From Brevibacterium casei CIP 102111 (GTDB lineage Bacteria > Actinomycetota > Actinomycetes > Actinomycetales > Brevibacteriaceae): 64,000 bases of DNA. The notes under the pieces are model-generated. The model saw only the letters and a program-made list of their open reading frames with translations, had not been told where the DNA came from and did not search any database. The DNA lies in the NCBI RefSeq assembly GCF_900169275.1, contig NZ_FXZC01000001.1:434001-498000 (forward strand), read 5' to 3'. This document shows positions 1-8,540 of the stretch, piece by piece. Each line of letters begins with the position of its first letter. Positions within the stretch are counted from its first letter, which is position 1. A program made the position numbers and the translations under genes.

Positions 1-360
1 CTCATCGTTGTCGCAGGTGAGCACGCCGAACCCGACAGGCTTGCCGGAGTCGAGGGCGACGCGGTTGAGGCCGTCGGTGGCGGCCGAGCACACATAGTCG
101 AAGTGGGGTGTGCCCCCGCGGATGACGACGCCGAGCGCGACGACGGCATCGAAGTGCTTCGCGACCCGGGCCGCGGCGACCGCGAGTTCGAAGCTGCCGG
201 GCACGCGGATGAGCGTCGTCTGCGCGCCGGCGTCGGCAGCAGCGCGCTCGGCACCTGCGATGAGGCCGTCCATGACCTCGGTGTGCCAGGAGGCGGCGAT
301 GATCGCGACGGTGAAGTCACCTGCGGTCACGGTGATGTCGGGTGCGCCGGAGTGCGCCAT
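1..360 (-). CDS. ribH: 6,7-dimethyl-8-ribityllumazine synthase, 3' end cut by window edge
   Basis: Lumazine synthase condenses 3,4-dihydroxy-2-butanone 4-phosphate (made by RibBA upstream) with the ribitylaminopyrimidine to give the riboflavin precursor; it acts in the cytoplasm as a large oligomer. The 120 visible residues begin [11 protein letters not shown] and carry the family landmarks: an AAxWH substrate-binding stretch near residue 24, the [11 protein letters not shown] motif, and the [15 protein letters not shown] segment. The ATG at 358-360 is preceded by AGAGGAG, a good ribosome-binding site. It is the last visible gene of the rib operon, 138 bases after ribBA. Roughly 35-40 C-terminal residues should lie beyond position 1. 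Identification is secure. Confidence 0.95.
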   Translation of the reverse strand, partial: MAHSGAPDITVTAGDFTVAIIAASWHTEVMDGLIAGAERAAADAGAQTTLIRVPGSFELAVAAARVAKHFDAVVALGVVIRGGTPHFDYVCSAATDGLNRVALDSGKPVGFGVLTCDNDE

Positions 361-374
361 GGGTGAGTCTCCTC

Positions 375-409
375 TGTGAGTGTGAGTGTGAGTGTGGGTG
401 TGCGTGTGA
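375..409. repeat. GTGAGT-type microsatellite between ribBA and ribH
   Basis: Three near-perfect GTGAGT hexamers followed by degenerate GTGGGT/GTGCGT/GTGA units. It lies about 15 bases upstream of the ribH start codon, just beyond the ribosome-binding site, in the ribBA-ribH spacer. Confidence 0.7.
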
Positions 410-451
410 TGGTCGGGAGGTTCAGCCGGAAGCGTCCGCCTGCCGGTCGCG

Positions 452-493
452 TCCGCCCGCCTGCCCCGCGCGGTGCGGGGCAGCCCGGGCGGT
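452..493 (-). terminator. hairpin in the ribBA-ribH spacer (attenuator or processing site)
   Basis: CTGCCCCGC (461-469) pairs perfectly with GCGGGGCAG (475-483), and the flanking GC-rich bases extend the stem after a single-base bulge. It begins just after the ribBA stop. With no U-run it could be a partial terminator lowering ribH expression, or an mRNA stability element. Confidence 0.45.
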
Positions 494-498
494 CGCGT

Positions 499-1896
499 TC
501 AGCCGGCCAGATGCAGGGTGTGGTGCATCCGCGTCTGCTTCGTCGCGAGGTACTTCGCGTTCTCTGGCCGTGCTGGGATCTCGAGCGGCACAACCTCCTC
601 GACGGTGATCCCGAGCGCCTCGAGCGCCTGGGTCTTCGTCGGATTGTTCGTGAGCAGGCGGATCCGTGTCAGGCCCATCGCGGTGAGGATCGCTGCCGCC
701 GCCCGGTAGTCGCGGGCGTCGTCGCTGAGGCCCAGGCGCAGGTTCGCATCGACGGTGTCGAGGCCGGAGTCCTGGAGCGCGTACGCGCGGATCTTGTTGC
801 TCAGCCCGATCCCGCGCCCCTCGTGTCCGGTGAGATAGACGACGGCGCCGCCCTCTTCAGCGATCGTGCGCATCGCCAGATCGAGCTGCTCCCCGCAGTC
901 GCAGCGGTGCGAACCGAAGACGTCCCCGGTCATGCACTCCGAATGGACCCGCACAAGGGGAGCCTGATCGTCGCCCAGCTCCGTGTACACGCCGAGGTGG
1001 TCCTGACCGTCGACGGTGAACGCGCGGGCCGTGAAGCTGCCGTACCTCGTCGGCAGCGGCACCTCGTCGGACGCGTCTGCGGCGAGCATCTCCGCGGGCC
1101 GCAGCATGGCCGGGGCCCCGGTGAGGGCGGCGTCCGCGAGCGGAAGATCGTCCGCCGCGCCATCGCTCTCCTTCGCCTCGACCTCGCCGAGGTGGTCGAT
1201 GAGCTGTTCGATCGAGACCATGACGAGCCCGTTCTCGGTCGCGAACTTCCGCAGGGCGTCGAAGCGCATCATCGCCCCGTCGTCGTGGACGACCTCGGCG
1301 ATCATCGACACCGGGCGGGCGCCGGCGAGACGCGCGAACTCGACTCCGGCCTCGGTGTGGCCGGGACGTTCGCGCACACCGCCGTCCTTCGCGATGAGAG
1401 GGAACACGTGACCGGGGCGGGAGATCGTCTCCGGGTCCGGGTCGGCGGCGGCGAGCACTCGCCCGGTGAGCGCCCGCTCCTCGGCGCTGATGCCGGTGGT
1501 CACGCCGACGGCGTCGCAGCTGATCGTGTAGGCCGTGCCCTTGGGATCCTCGTTGTCGGTGACCATGGGCGGCAGGCGCAGCGCCTCGGCGCGGGCAGCG
1601 GTCATCGGTGCGCAGACGACGCCCGAGCTGTGGCGGACGATGAAGCCCATCGTCGCTGAGTCGGCGAACTCGGCGGCGATGATGAGGTCGCCTTCGTTCT
1701 CCCTGTCCTCATCGTCGACGACGACGATCGGACGGCCCGCTGCGATCGCGGCGACCGCCTCGGGGATCGTGTCGAGGAGTCCGGCGCCCGGAGCGCCGCC
1801 TGCGCCCGGAGCGCCCCCGGTGTTTCGCACGCTCCCGGTGCGCGGCGATGGCCCTGCGGCCTGAGCCGCAGCGGTGGTCGGTGAGGTCTCAGTCAT
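499..1896 (-). CDS. ribBA: bifunctional DHBP synthase / GTP cyclohydrolase II
   Basis: This fusion enzyme supplies both riboflavin building blocks: the N-terminal half converts ribulose 5-phosphate to 3,4-dihydroxy-2-butanone 4-phosphate, the C-terminal half opens GTP. The 465-residue product has a disordered Ala/Gly/Pro leader (1-40), the DHBP synthase metal/substrate motif [10 protein letters not shown] (61-70), a low-complexity linker (about 238-285), and the GTP cyclohydrolase II zinc ligands Cys321, Cys332 and Cys334 followed by GHEGRGIGL. The start at 1894-1896 has AGGAG upstream and overlaps the end of ribE by 8 bases, indicating translational coupling. An open frame extends further upstream but antisense-like composition argues against using it. 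Confidence 0.96.
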   Translation of the reverse strand: MTETSPTTAAAQAAGPSPRTGSVRNTGGAPGAGGAPGAGLLDTIPEAVAAIAAGRPIVVVDDEDRENEGDLIIAAEFADSATMGFIVRHSSGVVCAPMTAARAEALRLPPMVTDNEDPKGTAYTISCDAVGVTTGISAEERALTGRVLAAADPDPETISRPGHVFPLIAKDGGVRERPGHTEAGVEFARLAGARPVSMIAEVVHDDGAMMRFDALRKFATENGLVMVSIEQLIDHLGEVEAKESDGAADDLPLADAALTGAPAMLRPAEMLAADASDEVPLPTRYGSFTARAFTVDGQDHLGVYTELGDDQAPLVRVHSECMTGDVFGSHRCDCGEQLDLAMRTIAEEGGAVVYLTGHEGRGIGLSNKIRAYALQDSGLDTVDANLRLGLSDDARDYRAAAAILTAMGLTRIRLLTNNPTKTQALEALGITVEEVVPLEIPARPENAKYLATKQTRMHHTLHLAG

Positions 1897-2557
1897 GATC
1901 GACTCCTCGGTCGGTGGTGGGTGCTGTCGCCGGGGCGAACGAAAGCAGCCGGGCGGTGTACTTGGCGATGACGTCGACCTCGACGTTGACGGGGTCGCCA
2001 GTGCGGATGCCGCCGAAGGTCGTGTGTGTGAGCGTCGCGGGGATGAGGCCGACCTCGACCCACGCCTCGGCGAGGCTGGGCTCCGAGACGGCGGTGAGGG
2101 TGAGGGAGACGCCGTTGAGGGCGATCGAGCCCTTGACCGCGGTGAACGGGGCGAGCCGGGCGGGGATCCCGATCCGCAGGGTCGTCCACTCCGCGTGGTC
2201 GGTGCGCGCGATGACCTCACCGAGGCCGTCGACGTGGCCTTGGACGACATGGCCGTCGAGGCGACCGCCGGCGACGGTGCACCGTTCGAGGTTGACGGGG
2301 TCACCGGGGGTCAGGGCGCCGAGGCCGGTCAGCCGCAGGGTCTCACCCATGACCTCGGCGACGAAGCGGCCGGTCTCGGCGGCCGTGCCGTTCTCGTCCT
2401 CGACGATCGAGGTGAGGCAGACGCCGTCGACGGCGAGCGATCCGCCGGGGCCGAGGTCGGCGACGACGTCGCCGGCGTCGATCGTGAGGACGGCCGAGTC
2501 CTCGTGGCGCGCCACGTCAACGACGGTGCCGAGTCCTTCGATGATTCCGGTGAACAC
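1889..2557 (-). CDS. ribE: riboflavin synthase alpha chain
   Basis: Riboflavin synthase dismutates two lumazine molecules into riboflavin and the pyrimidine substrate of RibH. The 222-residue protein shows the two-fold repeat typical of the family: [11 protein letters not shown] at the N terminus and [12 protein letters not shown] in the second barrel. I chose the GTG at 2555-2557 because the conserved N terminus (M/V)FTGIIEG starts exactly there and is preceded by AGGAGGCATCA. An ATG at 2611 overlapping the ribD stop (ATGA) would add 18 non-conserved residues and cannot be excluded. It sits between ribD and ribBA. Confidence 0.94.
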   Translation of the reverse strand: MFTGIIEGLGTVVDVARHEDSAVLTIDAGDVVADLGPGGSLAVDGVCLTSIVEDENGTAAETGRFVAEVMGETLRLTGLGALTPGDPVNLERCTVAGGRLDGHVVQGHVDGLGEVIARTDHAEWTTLRIGIPARLAPFTAVKGSIALNGVSLTLTAVSEPSLAEAWVEVGLIPATLTHTTFGGIRTGDPVNVEVDVIAKYTARLLSFAPATAPTTDRGVDHD

Positions 2558-2607
2558 TGATGCCTCCTGTGCGTGAGGTGGGTCGATGGTGATGGGGGCG
2601 AGGAGGC

Positions 2608-3639
2608 TCATCGGCCTCCCGTCGTGAAGTGGAGGAGGACGTCGGGGCCGAGCCGGGCGACCGCGGGGATGTCGGTGTCGTCGGGGACGAGGCCGACCGC
2701 CTCGGCGAGGGTCGCGATGTCGAGGCCGGCGATGCTCGGCAGGCCGGGACCGAGGAGGACGGGAGCCTGATAGCAGAGCACCTCGTCGACGGCGTCGGCG
2801 GCGAAGAAGGCTCCGAGCACACGCGGCCCGCCCTCGACGAGGAGGTGGCGGACACCGCGGTCGTGGAGCTCGCGCAGGGCAGCGGCGACGTCGTGGGTGC
2901 GCAGGTGCACGGTCGCGGGATTGGCTGCCAGCGTCGAGCCTGCGGGCAGGTCGCTGAAGCCGAGGACGACGGGCACGGGTTGGGAGTCGAGGAGCTCCCC
3001 GTCCTCACCGCGCGCGCTCAGGCGCGGATCGTCATCGCTGACCGTGCCGGTGCCAATGAGGATCGCGTCGACCTCGCCGCGCAGACTGTGGGCATGGATG
3101 CGCGAGGCCGCCGAGGTGATCCACTGACTCGTCCGGTCCGCGGCCGCGACCTTCCCGTCGAGGCTCTGCGCGATCTTCGCCGTGACGAAGGGACGGCGCT
3201 CGGCGGTGGCGCGGTGCCAGCGGGCGTTGAGCTCAGCCGATTCCTCGGCTCGCAGTCCCGAGCGGACCCGGACCCCCGCCTCGGCGAGGATCTGCCCGCC
3301 GCCACCGACCTCCGTCGTGTCGGGGAGGGCGAAGACGACCTCGGGGATCCCGGCGTCGCGGATCGCCTCCGTGCACGGTCCGGTCCGGCCCGTGTGCGAG
3401 CAGGGTTCGAGGGTGACGAAGAGCGTCGACGTCGTGAGATCGAGGCCCGCGCCCCGGGCGGCGGCGATCGCGTCGACCTCGGCGTGAGCGGTCCCCGCGC
3501 CGAGGTGGCGACCGGTCACCGTTCGTCCGTCGGCTGCGCGGATGGTCGCTCCCACGAGGGGATTGGCTCCACGGCGGCCGTCGCGTGCGGCCGTGAGCGC
3601 AGCGGCCATCGCCGCGTCATCGGTGGGCGGTGCGCCCAT
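2608..3639 (-). CDS. ribD: bifunctional riboflavin-specific deaminase / reductase
   Basis: RibD deaminates the GTP cyclohydrolase II product and then reduces its ribosyl group. The 343-residue protein has the cytidine-deaminase-like zinc motif HAE (52-54) with PCSHTGRTGPC (ligands Cys80 and Cys89) and a C-terminal dihydrofolate-reductase-like domain starting near RPFVTAKIAQSLDGK. It is the first gene of the rib operon. The ATG at 3637-3639 is preceded by GGGAGG, and that ribosome-binding site is itself the 3' arm of a hairpin downstream of the FMN riboswitch, so translation of ribD is the likely regulated step. Confidence 0.96.
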   Translation of the reverse strand: MGAPPTDDAAMAAALTAARDGRRGANPLVGATIRAADGRTVTGRHLGAGTAHAEVDAIAAARGAGLDLTTSTLFVTLEPCSHTGRTGPCTEAIRDAGIPEVVFALPDTTEVGGGGQILAEAGVRVRSGLRAEESAELNARWHRATAERRPFVTAKIAQSLDGKVAAADRTSQWITSAASRIHAHSLRGEVDAILIGTGTVSDDDPRLSARGEDGELLDSQPVPVVLGFSDLPAGSTLAANPATVHLRTHDVAAALRELHDRGVRHLLVEGGPRVLGAFFAADAVDEVLCYQAPVLLGPGLPSIAGLDIATLAEAVGLVPDDTDIPAVARLGPDVLLHFTTGGR

Positions 3640-3640
3640 A

Positions 3641-3669
3641 AGAAAACCTCCCGAGCCTTGGCCGGGAGG
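3641..3669 (-). promoter_or_regulatory. RBS-sequestering / terminator-like hairpin of the rib leader
   Basis: On the minus strand CCTCCCG (complement of 3663-3669) pairs with CGGGAGG (complement of 3647-3653), and the second arm contains the ribD Shine-Dalgarno sequence. It is followed by TTTTCTTATG, so the same hairpin could stop transcription or hide the ribosome-binding site. It is the natural expression platform for the FMN riboswitch upstream. Confidence 0.75.
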
Positions 3670-3744
3670 GAGGAGCGTGGTCGCCGATCACGGGTGTCGG
3701 TCTCGAGCGCTCTCACGCACGGACACGACGACCGCGGTCGTCCT

Positions 3745-3863
3745 GTTCCTCCCATCCAGACTTTTACTGTCGGTCTCGGAATTCCACCGAGTCGGCCGAT
3801 CGCACTGCTGCGCTCGGGTCGCGGACTGTCACCGCCGGCACGGAATTTCACCGTCCCCGGAAC
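3745..3863 (-). ncRNA. FMN riboswitch (RFN element)
   Basis: Read on the minus strand, the sequence contains the hallmark RFN blocks in order: GGTGAAATTCCG, CCGGCGGTGACAGTCCGCGA, GGTGGAATTCCGAGACCGAC, and AGTAAAAGTCTGGATGGGAG. The outer P1 helix is closed by GTTCC (complement of 3859-3863) and GGAAC (complement of 3745-3749). It sits 105 bases upstream of ribD. Binding of FMN is expected to lower expression of the rib operon. Confidence 0.96.
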
Positions 3864-3874
3864 ATGTTGCGATC

Positions 3875-3880
3875 AGGCTA
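3875..3880 (-). promoter_or_regulatory. -10 box of the rib operon promoter
   Basis: TAGCCT on the minus strand, about 12 bases before the first base of the FMN riboswitch, which fits a transcript starting almost exactly at the aptamer. No convincing -35 box is visible. Confidence 0.5.
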
Positions 3881-4018
3881 GCACGCCGGGGCTCGCGACG
3901 TCTGTGATGTCCGTCATGTGGCCGACGCCCCCGCCGAGGTGGGTGCGGGGTGAGGTGGCAGGCGCGGTGAGGTGGGTGCGGGGAGAGGGGGCGAGCCGGG
4001 ACCGTGCGTGGTACGCGG

Positions 4019-4057
4019 TTGCATAGTTACATAACCAAGGTATATAAACGAGTTATG
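4019..4057 (+). promoter_or_regulatory. marR promoter (leaderless) with inverted repeat
   Basis: TTGCAT (4019-4024), an 18-base spacer and TATAAA (4043-4048) precede the marR ATG by six bases. CATAAC (4030-4035) and GTTATG (4052-4057) form an inverted repeat bracketing the -10 box, a plausible autoregulatory MarR operator. Confidence 0.6.
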
Positions 4058-4648
4058 GAAGATGTGGATCCGGAGAAGATCGTCCGCGGACTGGTCGTCG
4101 TCTCCTCGCGGCTGACCAGGGCGTTCCGACGGCTCATCGGCAACGAGAGCGAGCTCGTCACCCTGCGAGCCCTCGCCGTCGTCGAGCAGTATCAGCCCGT
4201 GCGGGTCGGTCACTTCGCGCAGGGCTACCTGTCCTCGCAGCCGGCCGCGACGAAGCTCCTCGGACGGTTGGAGAGCGAAGGGCTCGTCGTGCGTGAGGCG
4301 AGTGACACGGACAGGCGGGCGTCTCAGTTCTCGCTCACCGAGGCGGGACGGACACGCCTGGCGACGAACCGTCAGATCATGACCGATCAGATGGTCCCCT
4401 ACTTCGAGTCGCTCACCGCCGAGGAGCGCATGAGCGTCTATCGGGCCCTCGAACTCGTCGGCGACTACCTCCGCAACGAGCACCCCGTGGGCACCGACGA
4501 CTCCGCCGAGGCCGACGGCGGGGGTGAGGCCGACGACCCTGTCGGACCGGACCCGGGTAGCGCCTCGGCGGGGAATCCGGACCCGGGAACCGCCTCGGCG
4601 GGGGACCCGGACTCCAGAGCCGCCTCGGCGGGGGAGTCCCACGAATGA
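4055..4648 (+). CDS. MarR-family transcriptional regulator
   Basis: The 197-residue protein has a MarR winged helix: the QPVRVGHFAQGYLSSQPAATKLLGRLESEGLVVREASDTDRRASQFSLT-type arrangement (recognition helix, then the D-x-R-R wing) lies around residues 48-95. Such proteins are usually dimeric repressors released by small aromatic ligands. The start is fixed by the -10 box six bases upstream; there is no Shine-Dalgarno. It is followed after 95 bases by an MFS exporter, its likely target. The C terminus (about 150-197) is unusual: acidic, Gly/Ala/Ser/Pro-rich, and encoded by three imperfect 27-base repeats. Confidence 0.85.
   Translation: MEDVDPEKIVRGLVVVSSRLTRAFRRLIGNESELVTLRALAVVEQYQPVRVGHFAQGYLSSQPAATKLLGRLESEGLVVREASDTDRRASQFSLTEAGRTRLATNRQIMTDQMVPYFESLTAEERMSVYRALELVGDYLRNEHPVGTDDSAEADGGGEADDPVGPDPGSASAGNPDPGTASAGDPDSRAASAGESHE
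4553..4640 (+). repeat. three 27-base tandem repeats in the marR 3' end
   Basis: Each unit contains GCCTCGGCGGGG plus a GACCCGGA-type segment and encodes a variant of TASAGDPDP. Each unit carries the CCTCGGCG octamer that is abundant across the window. Confidence 0.75.
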
Positions 4649-4743
4649 CGCCGCACGCACGTGCAGGCGGACGGGCGGACGGCTCCCCGATCCTCCATCG
4701 ACCAGACAGCGAACACCGAACGAAAGGACGAACGGGCGAAACG

Positions 4744-6042
4744 ATGAGCGCGACGAACGAAACCAAGCAGGACAGCGAGACGGCGTCGATACTGCGGCAG
4801 CCGAAGGCGGTGTGGGCGGTGATCTTCGCCTGCGTCATCGCCTTCATGGGCATCGGGCTCGTCGACCCGATCCTCCCCGCGATCTCCCGTGAGCTCAACG
4901 CGACGCCGGCGCAGTCGATGCTGCTGTTCACGAGCTACCTGCTCATCACCGGCGGGGTCATGTTCTTCACGAGCTTCGCCTCCTCCCGCATCGGGACGAA
5001 GACCACTCTCATCATCGGGCTCGTGCTCATCATCGCGTTCTCGGCACTCGCCGGCCTCTCCGGCAGCGTCGACCAGATCATCGGCTTCCGGGCCGGATGG
5101 GGACTCGGCAACGCCCTGTTCCTGTCGACGGCTCTGGCGGCTGTCGTCGGCGCAGCCGCCGGCGGCGCGGACAAGGCGATCATCCTCTACGAGGCGGCTC
5201 TCGGACTGGGGATCGCGACCGGTCCGCTCATCGGCGGCCTGCTCGGCGGCATCTCATGGCGCGGCCCGTTCTTCGGCACCACGGCGCTCATGGCCATCGG
5301 ACTCATCGCGATCATCGTGCTCCTGCCGAACCCGAAGTCGGAGGGGTCGGCGATCAAGGACGATGCGGCACCGGTTCATCTCAGCGCCACGTTCCGCGCC
5401 CTTGCCCATCCCGGGATCCTCGTCATCGCGATCTCGTCTCTGCTCTACAACTTCGCGTTCTTCATCCTCCTCGCCTACAGCCCCTTCCCGGTCGAGGCGG
5501 CGGCTGAGCGGATGGGCGTCGAGAACTTCGGAGCGATGGGACTCGGCTACGTCTTCTTCGGCTGGGGAATCTGCCTCGCGATCACCTCGGTGTTCGGCGC
5601 ACCGGTGCTCACCCGGCACTTCAAGCGGCGCGCGACTCTCATCATGGTGCTCGTCGTCATGGCGGCGCTACTGGTCGCCATGTGCTTCCTCGTGACCTCG
5701 TTCGTCGGGCTCATCATCTGCGTCGTCGCCGCCGGCCTCGTGCTCGGCCTCCTCAACACCGTGTTCACGGAATCGGCGATGGAGGTCAGCGAGCTGCCGC
5801 GACCGGTCGCATCAGGTGCGTATTCGGGCGTGCGATTCATCGGCGGAGCGATGGCGCCGATCGTGGCAGGCACGGTCTCGGAGAGCATCGGGGCCGGAGC
5901 GCCTTACCTCTTCGGTGCCGCCTCCGTGGTGCTGGCGATCCTCGTCATCGCCTTCGGATGGAAGGCGCTGAGGCGCATCGACGGACACCTCGAGGAATCA
6001 CCGGTCGACGAGGCTTACGCTCTCACCGGAGGCGATGCCTGA
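4744..6042 (+). CDS. MFS transporter (drug/metabolite exporter type)
   Basis: A 432-residue integral membrane protein of the major facilitator superfamily with about 12 hydrophobic segments. The first helix has the FMGIGLVDPILPAIS segment typical of DHA1-type drug:proton antiporters, followed after the second helix by a SSRIGTK loop corresponding to motif A. I placed the start at the ATG encoding MSATNETK because the stretch before it is hydrophilic and gene-like only by frame; the best ribosome-binding candidate (AAAGGA) is rather distant, so the start is uncertain. It probably forms a unit with the MarR regulator immediately upstream. The substrate cannot be read from the sequence. Confidence 0.85.
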   Translation: MSATNETKQDSETASILRQPKAVWAVIFACVIAFMGIGLVDPILPAISRELNATPAQSMLLFTSYLLITGGVMFFTSFASSRIGTKTTLIIGLVLIIAFSALAGLSGSVDQIIGFRAGWGLGNALFLSTALAAVVGAAAGGADKAIILYEAALGLGIATGPLIGGLLGGISWRGPFFGTTALMAIGLIAIIVLLPNPKSEGSAIKDDAAPVHLSATFRALAHPGILVIAISSLLYNFAFFILLAYSPFPVEAAAERMGVENFGAMGLGYVFFGWGICLAITSVFGAPVLTRHFKRRATLIMVLVVMAALLVAMCFLVTSFVGLIICVVAAGLVLGLLNTVFTESAMEVSELPRPVASGAYSGVRFIGGAMAPIVAGTVSESIGAGAPYLFGAASVVLAILVIAFGWKALRRIDGHLEESPVDEAYALTGGDA

Positions 6043-6282
6043 ACCTGCGTCGGCGGACGGGGCGCGCTCCCGCGTTCACGGTCTGACCTGGGACTTCGGC
6101 TCTCGAGAGGAGACTCTCGGGGGCCGAATCCGTCTGCGGCCGACGACGGCGGTGGTCTGCTGTGGCAGATTCGGAACACTTCCTTGTGCTCATCCTGAGT
6201 GTCAGGTGCAAGAATGGTGTTCGCAGAGACCGCGCGGATCGATCCCGAACCGTGCGGCCCACCCCTCAACCAGGAAGCCATC

Positions 6283-6819
6283 ATGACTTACGACGCGAAC
6301 AGCGCATACGGTTCCGGAAGCCCTCTGAGCTCGGACCTCGACGGCGCCAAGAGCCCCGATGACCTCTCCCGTCCCCTCTACGGTGCGACCTTCGGCCAGG
6401 CCGTGCGCCGCTTCTTCAAGAAGTTCTCCGTCTTCTCCGGACGCGCGTCCCGCAGCGAGTACTGGTTCGCCTACCTCTTCACGGCGCTCCTCATGCTCGT
6501 GCCGACCGTCCTCTACGTCATCGGCATCTCGATGGTGACGGCCACGGCGGCATCGTCGTCGTACTCGCCCTACGGCACGCCGACCGCGGAGCCCTCGGCC
6601 GGTGGCGCGACGCTCGCACTCATCGGCGGCATCCTCATGATCATCGTCATGCTCGCCCTCATCGTGCCGACGCTGGCCATCAGCTGGCGCCGACTCCACG
6701 ATGCGAACCTCGCCGGACCGTTCTGGTTCCTCAGCTTCATCCCCGGCGTCGGCGGCCTCATCGTGCTCGCCCTCATGCTTATGCCCTCGAAGCCGGAGGG
6801 TCGTCGCTTCGACGTCTGA
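6283..6819 (+). CDS. DUF805 family membrane protein
   Basis: A 178-residue membrane protein. After a 45-residue soluble N terminus comes the DUF805 hallmark RFFKKFSVFSGRASRSEYWFAYLF, two or three further membrane helices, the ISWRRLHDANLAGPFWFLSFIPGVGGLIVL core, and a final MPSKPEGRRFD, which is the usual family ending. The start ATG has AGGAAG eight bases upstream. The family is widespread in bacteria with no established function. It stands alone, ending just before a strong hairpin. Confidence 0.88.
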   Translation: MTYDANSAYGSGSPLSSDLDGAKSPDDLSRPLYGATFGQAVRRFFKKFSVFSGRASRSEYWFAYLFTALLMLVPTVLYVIGISMVTATAASSSYSPYGTPTAEPSAGGATLALIGGILMIIVMLALIVPTLAISWRRLHDANLAGPFWFLSFIPGVGGLIVLALMLMPSKPEGRRFDV

Positions 6820-6865
6820 GCCACCGGCTGACGCAGTCGCGATCCGTCGCTGACTGCGCGGCGAC

Positions 6866-6901
6866 GACCGGCCTCCGCGGAGACTTCCGCGGAGGCCGGT
6901 C
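6866..6901. terminator. strong hairpin terminator after the DUF805 gene
   Basis: A perfect 16-bp stem (6866-6881 with 6886-6901) closed by a GACT tetraloop, 47 bases after the stop codon. There is no U-tract, like most other terminators here. Confidence 0.8.
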
Positions 6902-7315
6902 GTCTGTCGTCTGCCCCGGGTGCGGTGGCGGCTCGTCTCACGAAGCACCGGCGGCCTGCCATCGGACCCCTCGCGTCACGACCTTTGGACCACGGCAAGC
7001 CGTTCGAGCCGCGCCACGCCCCTCGCGTCATCGTGCGCCGTTCGCGGCACGCCGCACCCTTCGCGTCACGACGCACCGGTAGCGCCGAATCATCCTTGCC
7101 GCTTCGCACGCCACCCCCGCAGCGTCACGTCCTCCGCTGGCACCGGTGCGACGAAGCGCTGCGGGTGTGGGATGCGTTTCCGCGCCGACGGAGAGGCCGC
7201 CTCACTGGCTGCGTGCGGCGTCTGTGCGGAGGCGGCGGTGCGAGTGTCGAGGCGGCAATGTGGGATTGGAGACATCTGCGTCGATTCCGGGTCGATTCTC
7301 AGACTCGCGTCGTAT
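6902..7315. other. non-coding stretch with degenerate repeats
   Basis: I see no credible gene here: the open frames are Arg/Pro-rich with no ribosome-binding site. It contains degenerate repeats built around TCGCGTCACGAC (6971-6982 and 7061-7072, with a related TCGCGTCATCG at 7023) and CTCACGAAGCACCGG / GTCACGACGCACCGG. Confidence 0.5.
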
Positions 7316-7333
7316 AGTTACCTATGAGTAACT
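7316..7333. promoter_or_regulatory. inverted repeat AGTTAC-N6-GTAACT, operator candidate
   Basis: A perfect 6-bp inverted repeat with a six-base spacer, in an AT-richer pocket about 305 bases upstream of the ABC ATPase gene. It resembles a binding site for a dimeric regulator; the regulator is unknown. Confidence 0.45.
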
Positions 7334-7637
7334 TGACGATTTCGAGCCGCAGCCGCGTCAAGGCCCCATGTTTGCCGTAATGTGCAGATGACCGGAACGG
7401 CATCCGCGGAGCACTGGGGGCGGAGGCCGGAACGGCGGGACGCGGATCCGAGCGTTCGCGACAGTCGGCCGCCCGTCCGGGTGGCCGCGAGCAAGTGACC
7501 AGCCACAACGGAGCCAGGCCGCAACAGCAGCGGCCGACCGCAGAAGAGACCGACCACGACGGCAGAGCCGCACCATGGACCGGCGGTGCGGCAGGGGAGT
7601 CGGACCAGCGCCCGCGGAGAGGTGAGGGAGCACAGAC

Positions 7638-8468
7638 ATGCAGAGCGATTCGCACACGCTCGCCGAGGAGACGGACACCGGCACTGCGGCCGTGCGCCTG
7701 CACGACTGGGGGATGTCGGGCAAGCGCGGACCCGTCTTCTCCGACATCGACCTCGTCGTCCCACCCGGGTCGCTCGCGATCATCCGCGGTGCGGCCGGCT
7801 CGGGCAAGACCTCGCTGCTCCTTTCGATCGCCGGACGGATGCGCGTCGACGAGGGCGAGGGCTTCGTCTTCGACCTCGACATCCGCAAGCAGGCGAGAGC
7901 CGTGCGCGGGAAGGTCTCGATCGGCCACGTCGCCGGCCTGACCGATCTCGAGAACGACTTCACCGTCGCCCAGCACATCGCCGAGCGCCTCATCATGCTC
8001 CAGCCCTGGTACAAGCCGTGGGTGTCGAAGAAGTCCCTGCGAGAGGTCATCGACCTCATCAAGGAGACCTTCGACTCCGCCACCGAGGTGATCGGCCGCC
8101 TCCCCGCCGACACGTTCACCTCCAGCGACGCCAAGAGCGCGGACTTCCTCGTCGACGACGACGGCGACACGTTCGTCTCCGAGCTCAGCGAGCTCCAGAA
8201 GTTCCTCCTCGAGTTCGGACTCGCCTCCCTGGCGCAGGCCCCGGTGATCGTCGTTGACAACATCGACTTCCTGCGCGAGCGCGAGGATCGTGCCCGGGCG
8301 TGGGCGGCTCTCCTCATCTACCAGGAGCTGCGCCGCAAACGCGACCCCGAGAAGCCGCTCACGCTCATCGTCACCTGCGAGGACTCCGCGGAGATCGACC
8401 TCGCCTTCGACCAGCTCTCGACCGAGGTGCACCCCACCTCGGTGACCGAACTCAACCTGACCCCTTAG
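7638..8468 (+). CDS. divergent ABC-type ATPase paired with a YhgE/Pip permease
   Basis: A 276-residue nucleotide-binding protein. The Walker A loop GAAGSGKTS (51-59) follows a normal ABC N terminus (VPPGSLAIIRG). The rest is atypical: there is no LSGGQ signature, the Walker B is VIVVDNID (203-210) with Asn where the catalytic Glu normally sits, and about 60 residues of acidic sequence (130-190) replace the usual helical subdomain. The ATG has GAGGGAG upstream. The gene lies 72 bases before the membrane protein, so the two probably act together, but hydrolysis may be slow or absent. Function is inferred from pairing. Confidence 0.7.
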   Translation: MQSDSHTLAEETDTGTAAVRLHDWGMSGKRGPVFSDIDLVVPPGSLAIIRGAAGSGKTSLLLSIAGRMRVDEGEGFVFDLDIRKQARAVRGKVSIGHVAGLTDLENDFTVAQHIAERLIMLQPWYKPWVSKKSLREVIDLIKETFDSATEVIGRLPADTFTSSDAKSADFLVDDDGDTFVSELSELQKFLLEFGLASLAQAPVIVVDNIDFLREREDRARAWAALLIYQELRRKRDPEKPLTLIVTCEDSAEIDLAFDQLSTEVHPTSVTELNLTP

Positions 8469-8540
8469 CACCTCCGCCGTCGCGGACTCGGATCCGCGAA
8501 GCACCGACGGCACACGGATTCTCTTGAAGGTGATTCTTCG

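Noticed and set aside
376..1659. 427-codon plus-strand open frame opposite ribBA
   Set aside because: No recognisable domain; ribBA is certain on the other strand.
2558..2611. ATG at 2611 as ribE start (ATGA overlap with ribD)
   Set aside because: Adds 18 non-conserved residues before the invariant FTGIIEG; the GTG has a better ribosome-binding site.
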